A stretch of 64,000 nucleotides of DNA, from assembly GCA_014871385.1 (NCBI GenBank), contig CM026426.1, positions 88,224,886 through 88,288,885 on the forward strand, written 5' to 3'. This document shows positions 47,129-59,420 of this stretch, in pieces. The translations under genes were made by a program, and so were the position numbers. The notes beneath the pieces are model-generated. The model was not told the DNA's origin. It saw only the letters and a list, made by a program, of their open reading frames with translations, and did not search any database. Within the stretch, counting starts at the first letter, position 1. Each line of letters opens with the position of its first letter. Source of the DNA: Ceratodon purpureus. Its lineage: Eukaryota > Streptophyta > Bryopsida > Pseudoditrichales > Ditrichaceae.

Positions 47129-47785
47129 TGTTACCTACAACAGCCACGGCAATCAAGGTAACCAGGGGCGGTGAAGACTAGCAGTTAAAGGAAGGAGCAG
47201 GCAAAGCAGAGAAGTCGTAGTTGTAGCAGAAAGATAGGACAGAACTTAGTATAAACAGAGTAGCTAGTGGAAAGCTTACACTCTTCAGTTTTGTGACGAT
47301 GTTGAGTCAGGACTCTTAGTACGCTTGTTTTTCCTTGTAAGCTGGGGCTCTGTTGCTCCACGATGCCCATGGGTGTCTCGGATAATAGACCCTCTCTCGC
47401 TTTGCTTGCACTTGCTCTGTTCTGTCTCTTGCTCTCTGTGCTGCTTGCTTAACCCTAGTCTGACCTTGTTTGGGCATGTTATCTCTCTCTACCTTTTGCC
47501 TCGTCCTACCACCCAGTCGGTTCTCCTTCTTGAGACTAGGAACTGTTCCGTTCTTCATCACTCGGGTACCTGGCAACCTTCGCTGGATCTCATTCGCCTT
47601 GGATCCCAGGTCTGCCTTGACGAACCTCCAAAGGTTCTAGTCCTGGCTCCGGGACCCCCCTTTGTTCCCATGACCGTACGGTTCCTCCTAAGACCCTGTG
47701 ACCGTGTACCCTGGTTATAGGAGTTCACGGTCTCCTTGGTTCTAACCGCACTTCTAGCAACTCCATCCGTTCAGACGAGATAACA
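47129..47785 (+). repeat. 3' LTR
   Basis: 657 bp, same ends as the 5' LTR; followed by the target duplication CTATG. Confidence 0.95.
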
Positions 47786-48660
47786 CTATGTTTTGAAGTT
47801 CTTAGGGAAGTTCTGTGCTCACTTTTGAAGAATGGATTAGTTTACTTTCTGATATCTTCAAGATTTATTCTTCGGATCTTGATTGAATCTACCCTTAGTT
47901 GAATCCTTTTTATTTTTCCTTTCTTCTTTGTTTCTCGGTTTTTTACCACTACCTCTCCTCTTAATATGTCTTATATATCGTCAATTTTTTCAATACACGA
48001 TCAGGCTGCTGGCTCAAGATCTCAAGCACTGTCAACTGAGTAGCTCCTTCCTCCCAGAACTTTGCTTTTGTAATTTTCAGTGGCATTATGCATTATTTAT
48101 TTCAATCCATGATCAAATTCATGGAAGAAGTATTATTTCCTGAGTTTTGTGTACACTCTCTACGGAAGGAATAGTCCACTTCTCGGTTATGTTTTAATTT
48201 TATATTCCATGGATTCTGTTTTAATTCTAAACCCAATTCCTTTCTTTCCACTTTTTGTTTTAATTATCTACTTGACGGTCTTCTCTAATTTAAACTCCTC
48301 TTTTTTTAATTTTCGAATGAAATCGTGAAATCCAATATTTAATATTTTTTTATCCCAGACAGCTTAAGTGGTGATTTCAGACTCCTGACAAAACCCATAT
48401 ATGCATAACTCGTTTACGTGATCCCTCTCCCTACTGAAGCAGAGGAGCGAATCACAATTAACCGTATCATTATGCTTTGGGTTCTACCCTAATTTCTCTG
48501 CAATCTTTAGAAGAAAGGATTAGTCAACTCTCAAGCTCGTTCAAGTTAAATTTTGAGGATTTTGTGTTTTTCCACCCTTGACTAAACCCTTTTTCGATTT
48601 CCCTTTCCCTAAATTGGTATTCTGCCACACTCTTATTTGCTTCTTAATTTTATATATTTT
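47786..48660 (+). repeat. ~300-bp repeat family, rest of unit 3 and unit 4
   Basis: Unit 3 resumes with 'ctatgttttgaagttcttag'. A diverged stretch (48000-48360) and then unit 4 ('gtggtgatttcagactcctg', 'ccctactgaagcagagg', 'aggattagtcaactc') follow. Similarity fades near 48660. Confidence 0.6.
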
Positions 48661-49365
48661 CATAATTTCTCTTGCTTCTGCAAAACTAGTGAATACTTTA
48701 ACCAACCAATGAAGCCATAAACACAAATGATAACTCTCGATGGTAAGTGATAAATTCATCCTTATCCATATCGCTACATCCCTGCAACTAGAACTAGCTA
48801 ATTTTGAACCAAGTGCTTATTCTTCACGTGCATTAAGCTTCGGAGCTGAAATTGCATGAGTCTTCAGAAGATTGCCAGCTTGGTCGATGTTTGTCAAATG
48901 AGAAAAGAATCTGCTGACATGGACCTTTTTGAAGGTGCAGACGTTAGAGCGTTCAAATGCTGCTACTGATTCAGCAAAACATATAATTAGGAAAAAACAT
49001 TTTTTTTAGTTACAAATCATGCTCACATTGTTTGTTGACACCATCCTGCACAAAACTTGCTGGACTGATTCAACATTGCTACATCTGCACTCTGTATGGG
49101 GCTACAGCCGACTAATATTTCCAAAACATGGTTCGACATATGAGGTACAACTAAACCTTCTCATATGTCACAAAACTACTTGTATTATGCCGAAATCATT
49201 CTCATAATCCCATCTGCCGGTAGCACTTGCTGTATTTCCATAATTCGCTCGCTCCTAGCATTAATTTGAAAGAAACACAAGTAGGTTCATCGATGTCAGT
49301 GTACACCCATCGCCACTTCAAAGACAATATTCGCTAAACTCGATTGCCATCAGGGTGCTAGAGTT
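48661..49365. other. Spacer
   Basis: No gene or repeat recognised. The 3' flank of the minus-strand gene at 49366 lies at its right end. Confidence 0.35.
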
Positions 49366-50535
49366 CTACGGAGTCATTACCTTGACACTTGGAATACCTG
49401 GTCGCTCAACAAAGAGATCGTACTCATCTGGAAATCGATCTCTGTCCAATACAATTGCAATTTCGTATCGAATGTGACTCACTTGCCACGACTTCCCAAC
49501 CTCGAACGACGGCAACTCCATATCACCGAATTTGACCGTCATGTTGATCATATCTGGGACCTCCGCTTGATCTATGGCAATCCATCTCTGACTTGGACCA
49601 GACCTGAACCTTGTGTACTGGAAATTGGCGTACAGAACCTGTCTACCAACGTGATACCTGAACACAATGGATTCTCGATTGACCACGCACTTTGTAATGT
49701 CCTGGCCAATCACAACCTTCTCGTCCCAACCACGGTTCATGAGATCGCTTAACAGTGTTTGGCTGGGATCCTTAAACACGTACATGGTTGTTGTCCGCCG
49801 CACATTCTCTCCTGCTGTTGCAAAGAGGTCGACCATAACATGCATGGGCAAGAACCACAGGATATGAGCCGCCTTGCTTCCAGTGGTGGGTTTCATTGCG
49901 GCAGCAAAATCATTGGTCAGTCTAGAACGGAATGCCTCCGAGGTTAGCATGTCGGGTACTGGCCAAGCAGGGTCATCGAAGGTTGGCAACGGGATTGGCT
50001 CCAGATGTCCATAGAGTTCAATTCCTGCTGGTGGCACGTATACTGCTCTCAAATAAAAGGTGCCATTCTCCATCAAATCCCGATGTGCCCAGTGGTTTCT
50101 AGTAGCCTCCCCTACTTCGTGATGCACCACTAGAATAATGTCTAGTATCGAAGAGGGATGTACCCAGTCTTCCTAAAACGATGCATACAAATAGTTAGCA
50201 CAACGCGGCTCATTGTGTGCAACCTCAGGATCTAAGTGGATTTGCCGACGAAGGTAAGCATGCCTAACTAAGACTGCTTCCAGCTTAGGTGTGCTGGTAC
50301 TGCTAGCATTCTGAGTGCTCCAACGAAACTGTTTAATCTGTGCCTTCCACGCACCCGCGGCAGAGTCCTCGCCATGTGCCCGAGCATCCCTTCCCCAATG
50401 GCCTCTGGTTGCGGCTCGAAGAGTCACCCACGAATCCATCTCCAGCCGCATAGGTATCCACCTCCCCTCAACATCCTGGTCATTGTAAACGACCACTGCA
50501 ATAACTTCGGGCCTTGGCTTACGTTGGCGCAACAT
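49366..50535 (-). pseudogene. Hypothetical low-copy protein, one in-frame stop
   Basis: From the ATG at 50535 a single frame runs to 49366 (390 codons), interrupted only by a TAG at 50173-50175, with protein-like content on both sides. I do not recognise the family. Visible features: a basic start ('MLRQRKPRPEVI'), Trp-rich middle ('DSWVTLRAATRGHWGRD', 'GAWKAQIKQFRW'), 'TMYVFKDPSQTLLSDLMNRG', and a C-terminal ~60 residues whose hydrophobic spacing ('MTVKFGDMELPSFEVGKSW', 'HIRYEI', 'PDEYDLFVERPG') is reminiscent of a ubiquitin-like beta-grasp. No plausible intron removes the stop, since the only GT...AG pair around it spans under 50 bp. A real gene with a recent nonsense mutation is the simplest reading. 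Confidence 0.5.
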
Positions 50536-51779
50536 CTTACTAACTGTTCTATCAATGATGTGTCACAACACTGGATATCATTCACTCTAAACGCGGAATC
50601 AGGTTGCTTCTCAAAAACTCACCCCCGAAAAAGCAGTGAACCAACACCTGCTTACTTGCACATAACGTCCATGCTGCCGCATCCACAACTCCCCAATTGT
50701 AACCGCCCCCCAACGTCACTTTGTTCTACGATGCCACGAAGTCAACCTTCCCGCCGTTTATTATGCTGCGGTGTCGCCCTCGTCCCCGCGCCCCATCCAC
50801 CGTGGCCAAATTTTTGAAGGTTTTATATACCTTGCAATAACATGTCATCTGCCGTGGCCAGGTTGAACAACATTTAGAATTCTAGTCTCTGATTAAACAA
50901 ATGGAATGTTGGTACTAGGTACCAAGTGCCGTGACATAACCAGGGACACTCAAAAACATTTCTATACTCCCACCACTCTTCTAAATAGGATTCTTTAGAC
51001 TTCCCAAGCCGGTACACAATGTACCGAGCATCTCAGCTCACTTCCACGTATACTGCACAGCGGACTTGGTGATTGGCCGCAGCCCCATATTTCTGATGTA
51101 GCAGTCCATCTTGGCACCATTAGTGCCACCTCCCACTGTACTCCAATTTGACCCGGGCAATGTCCTTGCTTCCACAGTAGATCAAATTCAAAGGGCCCTC
51201 CCAAGACCCGAAACTGGTTCTAATGACTTTCTCGTTTTTTTGAGGTACTCCAAAGGCGTCGCAGGTGAAGTGTAACCTGCTTGTGTTCTTCTTCTAGGTA
51301 ATTGAGTACGTTTCATATGCCTATTGCATTTTCGAGGTGTCATTCCCTGTTTTTATTGTTTGTTTTATTTCTCAGGTGCGGTCTCGTTATATCAAACATA
51401 GACTAATATCTATGCTGCGTATTTGTATCGCACTTACGTTGTCCTTGTACCTGTTGTAGCTTGATGCATTTGTCTCCCATTTCCAAATTTCTGTGACTTG
51501 CGTGCGTGTTAATAATATGTTGTATTGTGTGGATGTTTTGCTGAATTGTACACGCCAATGTTATGATCTTCAATTTTGAAACCCGGGAACTGTGAAGGGC
51601 TTTCACACTTTCAACTATTGATACATGATGTTTTAGTAAATTTGTTTAGGAAATTGTCGCTCTTGACGCAACGTAGGTGCGATGCAAATTTTTGAGCAAA
51701 ACCAGCCTCTGTATTTTGAGTTCGGACGCTAGAGATGGTTTGACTGGGAATATCGTTGTCATCTTTGTCCACTGAGGAG
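50536..51779. other. Intergenic region between divergent genes
   Basis: Presumed promoters of the minus-strand gene at 50535 and of the plus-strand gene at 51780. No further coding sequence recognised. Confidence 0.4.
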
Positions 51780-53267
51780 ATGCCGCCAGCTAAAAGAGGT
51801 AATGCTCCAGTGGCTTCATCATATCATTAGGGGAAATATGGGGTCTGCAATGGGCCTTTGCTTGATAGTCGTGCCTCAAAATTTGGCGATGCTCGTGCAC
51901 TTTCCCTTCTGGCACCAATGGTGCCAGCAGGTCGCCAAATCGGCATTTGGGGGGTCCAGCCAATCGCTTGCAGCAAAGGCGTGTGCCCACTGTTGTCACC
52001 CCATTGGACAGTAGCGGATTCTGTTGTCAGCGGGGCGAATTTTGTTGTTAGCGGGCAGGATATCGACCAATGAGATTTCTCAGAGAAGCATGCGTGGGCA
52101 GCAGTTCACCTACCTTTGCGGTGTATTACAAGGCCCATTGCAGACCCCATATTTCCCCTAATGATTTGATTTGGTTGATAGTATACTTTAATGTTTGTCT
52201 TGGAAAGTTGGAAATTGGTGGTTCTAAATGATTGGCGATGCCATTCTCGATTGTGACGTGGCTAGCGAGTGACGTTTGTAAAACACGAATGAGATAGTGC
52301 TACGTCAGCTGCGCGACATTGCTTGTAGTTAAACATTGAAGTCATACAATATGACCTGTGTGAATATTTTCATTCAGTCCATGTACAGTTGCGTTTTATT
52401 ATATAGTTGATTTGGTTAATGAACAATGTCATCTATGGAGTCCATACTCTGGAAATGAACAATTCTACTTGCCTTGTGGTTTTAACAGAGAGTCTAAGGG
52501 ATCAACAACAATTGGAAGAAATCACTCGGATTGTTGGAGTTCGGGTTTGTGTTGTTGATGAGGACCCTCATCTCCGTGACGTAGACAACATGTTGTCAAC
52601 TGTCCGACTACTGCGACGCAACTTGCCTTTAACTATGAGAAACATGACAGAGGATAATGTTCCCGAAGGAGATGGTAATGCGGAAGATTCTTGTGAGGAT
52701 GATACTTCAGTCTGTAATGGAGGAAACATTACAACTCCGGTCGGTAACAAATGAAACGACGCCCGTCACTCCTATTCAGAGGTACAAGAGGACATGGTAA
52801 ATGGGGCAAAATCTGAAGTGAAATACAACTTTGAGGGGACGGAGTTGGACAACGAAACAACTCTTGCGGCTGTCTTTACATTTCTAGGGACTAACGAGCT
52901 ATCTGATGGGGAAGATACCGTTGGCTTTGAAGAATGCAACTGCGGTCTTTTTCATCGGCTGGCGCACGAGGAGAAATCAGACATGGAAGGCATCAGCAAT
53001 GTAGTGGACAACGCCATCGTTATCTTCAGCGATAACAATGCCATCGTTATCCTTAGCGATGACGAAGGAGATGACATGGTCATGCATGACAAACCTAAGT
53101 CTATGTCTCCCATTCCAACCATTACACCTCCCTCTATAGCAAACACGCCTAGAGATGGGGCGAGTTCCTATCATTCAAATCTTCTACTTCCGAAGGTGCC
53201 ACCTATTGCTATTCCGGGGAATGTGGATGTGTCAAATGGGCATAATGGGAAAGACTGTAGGGACTAA
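51780..53267 (+). pseudogene. Hypothetical acidic protein with duplicated SUMO-interaction-like motif
   Basis: Proposed exon 1 is 51780-51798 ('MPPAKR', donor GTAATG); exon 2 begins at 52489 after 'ttaacag', and the phases agree. The intron contains a 343-bp MITE. Exon 2 reads 'ESLRDQQQLEEITRIVGVRV', a charged region, then a TGA at 52752-52754, and stays open in the same frame to 53267. The second part is acidic and carries 'AIVIFSDNN' followed by 'AIVILSDDEGDD', a tandem duplication of a hydrophobic-core-plus-acidic motif that fits SUMO-interacting motifs. No catalytic domain is seen. The exon 1 assignment rests on one splice prediction and could be wrong; the TGA suggests a decayed copy or a missed short intron. 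Confidence 0.4.
51823..52165. mobile_element. 343-bp MITE with perfect 36-bp terminal inverted repeats
   Basis: 'atcattaggggaaatatggg' continuing to 51858 returns exactly in reverse complement at 52130-52165. No coding capacity. A target duplication is not obvious, so the superfamily is open. Confidence 0.8.
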
Positions 53268-54150
53268 ATGCGTACGTAGTTTCATGTTCAGAACTCAACG
53301 ACATTAAGGTACTCGTTGTGTCGTATTCCGTTTCGAGGAAATCTCGTTAAGACTCTTAGGGATATTATTTGAAATGGAAGGGATGAAGTGAACCCACTAG
53401 ACCAGTTTGTGAAGATCCCATTCATACATAAAATAAGTCTTGTATAAATTCATTGTCTTCTTGTAATTGTTGATACGATGTATGGTTCTGATGATGACAT
53501 TGACTTCATTTTATTATACCACTAAAGAGATATTACATGAATGACATTGTTGTGAATTTTGGTATGCCGAGTGTGACATAGAGTTAACATTGTGTGGGCT
53601 TTGGACATTCAACATGTGAAGATGAAGAGATGATTTGAACAGTAGAAGATCTCGGCTCAAAACTTAGGTAATCTAACACATTTTGAATTGTTTTTACACG
53701 TCATGTAATTCTTTTCTCTAACTCGATGATAATGTCCTCTTTAAAGGCAGATTCTGGTGTTGATAACAGCAAAAGATTGTGGTTAAGGGACATTATGTTT
53801 GGTTTTAAAGCATGTAGGAACATGTGTTAATTAGCGATCATTCAATGATAGAGGGAAGTTGATGGATCTTTCTAGGAGACATGAGAGATTTATTGAACTG
53901 AGCACATGTGAAAAAAGCTGTTCACATGTGATAGGAGTCCAATAAAGCCAATTGGTGTCACTTTTTGAGTACTTGTAATGCATGATTGTTACTAGTCCAA
54001 ATGGAGGCCATTTTGCAATGTTCTTTCTGCATAAATGTCATTGTACTTCATTTGTTAGGGGAGATTTACAAGTTCATTGAATGTTTCGCATTAGGTAGAG
54101 CCAACATTACGGAATCTTCTTCTGGGCTCAGCTAAAATTAGTACTTCGGT
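53268..54150. other. AT-rich spacer
   Basis: Could be an intron joining the ORFs on either side (an acceptor-like 'gtgactcag' precedes 54160) or intergenic. Nothing else seen. Confidence 0.3.
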
Positions 54151-54699
54151 GTGACTCAGGCAGGTACCATGAAAGAAGCTGATAGTTTTAGCAAACGAGG
54201 GCATGGTGAAGACAAAGGCTTCACGGGAATTCAAGGGCAAGAAGTGAACAATGAACCCGATGAAGGAACTGTTTCTACTTTGGAGAACAAGGTCTCTCTC
54301 AAGGAGTCTTCTCCTCCGTTGCATGATCCATCCATCACGGGGGGATCATCATCGACGGTGCTCAATGATAAAGAGGGTGGAAACAGAAGCGGTGACCTAT
54401 AACGTACCAATGGTGAGAACTCTACACAGAAGACGTTGCTAAAGAGAAACTTCCGTAGTCTGGGTGAAGACAAATCCCAAACTGCAGAAGAGAAGAGTGC
54501 TAGAGTTGACAAGGTACCAGAAGAAGGCAATTTGTTAAAGAGAAGATTCTCCGATCTAGAAATGAAGAGGGCAGATTATCAGGAGCATTTGGAATTTATA
54601 GATTCCAATCCATGGAACTTATCATACTTGCAATTGACATTTCAGGAGTTCTTAGCCCAGACTACGAATCTCTTAACCAGAGGTTGTACGAGTTCTTAA
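54151..54699 (+). pseudogene. Hypothetical charged ORF with in-frame TAA
   Basis: One frame, protein-like throughout, interrupted only by TAA at 54400-54402. It is Lys/Glu/Ser rich, with an internally repeated motif 'LLKRNFRSLGE' and 'LLKRRFSDLEM'. It ends at a short tandem duplication ('ttaac.agaggttgtac' twice). Composition resembles the ORF ending at 53267, so it may be a further exon of the same gene. Not recognised. Confidence 0.35.
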
Positions 54700-57600
54700 C
54701 TAGAGGTTGTACTGGAATCTCCAAAGTTGTACGCTTATACCCACTGTTTGTCTGTGATTGTGATTAAGTTCTGGTAAGTCATGTTGGAGATGTTCTCTTG
54801 CACAGAGAATGCAGCTTGATCATAGGTCTTTTGTTTTGTTGGTAATGTTTGTGAATTGCGTATAGTCCTGTCGTCCACTTCACGTGTTCATCCTTCCTGG
54901 TATGTGGATTGTTTTCATATGTGAGTGCTTTTGTAGCATTGGATTTCAAATCAAGATATAGAAGCTACGTCAATCTAACTGGAATTAGATCCAGTTGAAA
55001 TTACGTTAGTTTCTTTAACCATTGCAGAAATTTTGGCCAGATGTCAGTATTGGATAAGTGATAATCAACTCAATTATTAGTGAATAAGATGGGAGCTTCC
55101 GAGGCCCTCTCTCTTGAGTATTACTGAATTCATTTTCATCAAATACCCTTATCCACTTTCTCCAAGTTTAGACTGTATTCAGATGTGCTTTTTACCGCCC
55201 CTTGTCTGTACACATTGATAGCTCTCCTTCTCTGTCTGCATTGATAGATTAGATCCAGGATATTTCTGTGTAGTACACGAGAGGAAAGTTGACATGTACA
55301 CTGTTGTTGCAGAAAATAATAAAAAAGAAATATGATTGTGTACAAAAGGATTGTATCGATGATTGCGAAGTAGACTGAGCTCAGTACATAATGTAGATTG
55401 TAGCTTCGAAGCAAAATTCAGTAGAATTTGACATGTGAAAACGTTGTTGATTGATTAAAGATTGCAGGAAATGAAGAAATGCGATAAGATTATTAGAATC
55501 TTCAAAAGCAGCCGTTAAACTGCACGTCGTGGGATCGATTCTGGAATGTCTCATTTGCAACAATGTGCAAATGAACCTATGCAATGCCACATGCGTACAT
55601 TGTGTATGTTATCTACGCATGATGTTCATACACAGTTCCCAGTAAAATACGCCAAGACTTCCTGAGCACCAGAAAATTAACCTTGACCAACTAAAAGTTA
55701 CGGATCAAGCGTCAACACACTACAGTGATGAGAATAAATGACACAGAACTAATGAAGTCACTGTTTCACTCATAAATGACAGAAAACAGACATGGTGTCA
55801 TTTACTATGGCGCCTCTTTGGACTGAATTCTACTAGTGAATTAAACAAGGGAGTGAGTTACGAAGTTTTGTGCAATTTTAGCTTCAACGCTTGGATGTAA
55901 AGGTGAAGTTGAATTTCTAAGGACCAAAGAAGGTGAGTGTGTAGCAAAGTTGAAATTATTTGTTATTATTTTTGTTGAGCTAATTTTGATTTTATTTTTT
56001 TCATCTATAGTCTTCTTACGGCAGTCTTAATTAAACACTCTTGCTTAGATAATCTTGCTTAAATAGTTATGTTTAAATAATTTTGCTTAAACTCTTTTTG
56101 TTAAACATTTTTGCTTAAACGCTCTTGCTTAAACGCTCTTGCTAAAACGTTCTTGCTTAAACGCTCTTGCTTAAACAAATTTAATTAAATAATTTTGCTA
56201 AAACGCCCTTGATTATATGATTTTGTCTAAAAACTTTTGGTTAATTGAATTTGTCTTAATCTTGTGACTCTAATGGCTTGGTTTAAATAAATTTGTTCAC
56301 ATAGTTTTAGTAAAAAATTTAATTAAAAAATTGCGAAAATATCATGCATACAACTATACATTTATTGTGTAAGTGCTTTTGCAAAAAAATTGAATATCTT
56401 ATAAAACAATGCTATAAAAAATCAATACTTCTAATTAAATCAAATTAAGAGGTTTTTTTATTTAAGTTCTAATAGTATATATGTAATTTAATTAAATAAT
56501 ACTTTTGCAAAAAATTCTAAATAAAGTTGAATTAAAATAATCGTATACACTATTGTCATCAAAAAATATTGAAAAAATGAAAAAAAGATACTAGGGCTAC
56601 GCAATGCTACGCACAACCGTCGACAAAAATTATAATTTATCATGACCTTTGGTACAAACTTCACATCTTTTTTAATTTGAATATAAATTTGAATATTTTA
56701 TAAAAAGTGCCTATTGCGACACTTGCCAGAGAAGTGCAAAGTCTCACATTTAGGAAATAAATAAATAAATGTATATTTAAGAAGTTGCAAGGTTGACAAC
56801 GCTCACGATTATGACCACATCAACGCCTATGCTTTCCAATTCCTTTTGTAATTTTTTTGAGTAAAAACCCTCTCTGAGTACCTCACTGATCAAATTAAAG
56901 TATAATTAAAAAAATTAACTCATTTTTTGAATGATGGTATGTAGTGTGTAAATTTGAGAATTACTTGGAGACCACTTTGTGAGAAAAAATTCAAAAAGAA
57001 ATAAAATTAACAAATATGAAATGAAATTTATTCCTGTATAAAAAATCAAAAAATAAAAAATAAAAAATATATATACACAAAAATGAATGAAGTCGAGCTT
57101 TGCTTTTGTTTCCAAAATATGTCAATTGTTTTTTAAATATTGTTTGAAATAAATTTTGCATAAAATTTTTGAATAGCATATAAAAATTGAATAAAATAGA
57201 ATTTATACAAAAGATGGATGAAGTTGAGATTTGCTTTTGTTTTTAAAATATGCCAATTGATTTTTAAATTTTTTTTGAAATAAATTTTCTAATAAATTTT
57301 TGAATAACCATCTATATTATTTATATAATTTTTCAAACAACTTTTCAAGTTTCCAACTCCAACTTCAATCTCATTTTTCTTTTCACGTCGATATAGGACC
57401 AATAATACCAAAGGACATGAAGACGACGGTCACTACTACTACAATGATGATTTTTCTTCATATATTTCCAAGATAAAACTCTTTCTGAGTTCCTTGTCTA
57501 TATTGATTTCAAGGATTGACCATAAAAATGATATGTTTTAATATTAAAATGTGGTTATTTTATTGCCCATAGACCCTTCTGAAAATAAAGTAATTTTCAA

Positions 57601-58280
57601 AAAAAAAATTTGATGAATGAACATATCTTGGTGTAAGGTACCTCAAGATATCCAAAACAATATGGAAGTAAAATTTTACAAGACCATGAATATAAGAATT
57701 CAATATGTTTTCAACAATAATTTGGAATAATTTTTGTCCTTTCTTGTTTATTTACGGATTGTGGTTTGTTTCTAGATTTTTCATCACGGTTTTTAACTAA
57801 ATCATTGTCTATTGCATTTACCAAAGATTGAATTAATTACATTTCAAGTGAAAGAAGAATATTAAATTATTATTTTTAGTAAAATATTTTTTATCACAAA
57901 ATAGAAATGCTCTCTTGATTGTAATATCTTTTAATACAAAAGGTATAAAGATTTATTTTTCTTACTTTATATCAACCATAGTCTATGTATCAAGACCTTC
58001 TATAGAAAATTATGTATACTTTTGAAAAAATTGATAGTCTTTAATTAAAATAACTTTGTTGTCATTTCAATAAATTTATTAATAATTTATTTATAATCAA
58101 GAATTGTATTAAATACTAGTATATACTTCAATAAAATGTCATTACCAATGACAGAGCTTCACGGTTCTACTATTGTTGTTTGACACAAGTGAATGAATGT
58201 CTTTTACTACAGCTAAATGTTATGCTTAAACTGGGTGTACAGATACATAAGGCGGCAATTGACTCTTACCATTTGGAACA
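54700..58280. other. Very AT-rich spacer
   Basis: No gene recognised. ORFs near 55139-55590 and 56915-57179 are AT-rich noise. The stretches 57070-57190 and 57200-57310 are diverged tandem copies ('gatgaagt.gag.tttgcttttgtttccaaaatat'). Confidence 0.4.
56028..56215. repeat. ~15-bp tandem repeat 'cttgcttaaacgct'
   Basis: About a dozen variable units (cttgcttaaa + cgct, att, ta), most regular at 56100-56180. Confidence 0.7.
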
Positions 58281-59096
58281 CTAAGGTAGAAGCACCTAAA
58301 ATCAACAACTTAAGGATTTTGAGCCTTTTTTTTTGGGGTTATTTTTGGGGTGTAATTTTCACGTATAGAAAAATAGGTTTCTTATAGAATGCAAATTTTT
58401 TCAAAATTTTCTTCCCAATATTGAAATAGATACAAATTTTTAAACACAAAAGTACTTCGTGACCCAAAACTGATATGTAGATTTTTTCCGTTGTCACACT
58501 TAGTTGGTACTAATTTCCACTCATGAGTGTACCCAAAACCACCAGCTTTTTGAGTGTTTTTGAGCTTTTTGATTGGTCAGTGGTCTGACAATGCTAGTCA
58601 ACCAGGTGGTTAGCCAAAATGCGGTTCTGGGACATCTACAGGTTGATAATGGGGGTGCGATTGGTTTTGGGTGCTCCTAAGGTGGAGGCACCTATAACCG
58701 ACCAGTTAAGAGATTTGCGACTAAGATTGGAGGTGTATAAGTTGAGGGAGATTTTCCCTTGAAGGGGAAATATGTTTAAGGAAGAATGCAACTTTAAATG
58801 TCATGTTTACTTCTATATTTAATTTACTTTGAATTTTGAAAGACATTTTTTTTGAAATACATATAACCGATATGTAAGCCCACCTAAAACCGACCACCAT
58901 GACACCAAAACTTGATCAATGTGCTACTACCAAAATATTCCCGTATGATTTCCTTTGATTCCCTTTTTACCAATCATGCTTGATACTTTCTTCTAGATCT
59001 CCCAAGATTGTGAAGAGTAAGTGGTTGGAAATGGAGGTCGGAAATGGAGAAGTCTATTAGGGTACCTAGTCGGCTATGGGTGCCTCCACCTTACCT
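58281..59096. mobile_element. TIR element (MITE-like), left end present twice
   Basis: 'taaggtggaggcacctataa' at ~58677 returns inverted at 59070-59096 ('ggctatgggtgcctccacct'), about 23 of 28 bases matching. A weaker copy of the left end lies at ~58281 ('ctaaggtagaagcacctaaa'). Non-coding; no clear target duplication. Ends ~325 bp upstream of the following gene. Confidence 0.5.
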
Positions 59097-59420
59097 TATC
59101 CTTGTGAGGCCTCTCCACCTCTCTCGGAGCTCTCAAGGAATGAGAGCAGTAGATCAAGATATTTTGACTCCGAAGTTAGAAAGGGGAGGTAACCTCGGGA
59201 GTGAGTGGGGGACTACAGTACCGGATTTAAATCTGTCGTGATTTGGTGGCTCTGTCCTGAGGAACTGGGTCGAGGTTTTTGCTTCTGAGGATTATGGGTT
59301 GTGGAAGTGGAGCTCCGCCAGGTCCTTAGGTTTTCGGTCTATGTAAGGTGCCCTTGATTGTTACGCTGGTGCTTATCGATCAAGTGTCAAGTTACAATTG
59401 TTTGTTTTCGGATTCCGGAC

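Larger units (their letters stand above)
38636..47785 (+). mobile_element. Ty3/gypsy LTR retrotransposon with an extra 3' ORF
   Basis: A 9150-bp element with two 657-bp LTRs, TG...CA ends and a 5-bp target duplication CTATG (38631-38635 and 47786-47790). Joining the flanks restores the ~300-bp repeat unit. Order gag, protease, RT, RNase H, integrase places it in Ty3/gypsy; there is no chromodomain, and the DGGSG protease is of the kind seen in plant non-chromodomain (Tat/Athila-like) lineages. An additional region of 2.2 kb lies between integrase and the 3' LTR in sense orientation. The LTRs differ at only three visible positions, so insertion was recent, yet the coding region has at least four frameshifts and one stop. 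This copy is probably unable to move by itself. Confidence 0.93.

Noticed and set aside
9303..50175. TAG reassigned to glutamine (as in some green algae)
   Set aside because: TAG would be expected many times per gene, but each frame has only one or two; frames such as copies B and C also end plausibly at TAG, and TGA and TAA interrupt other frames.
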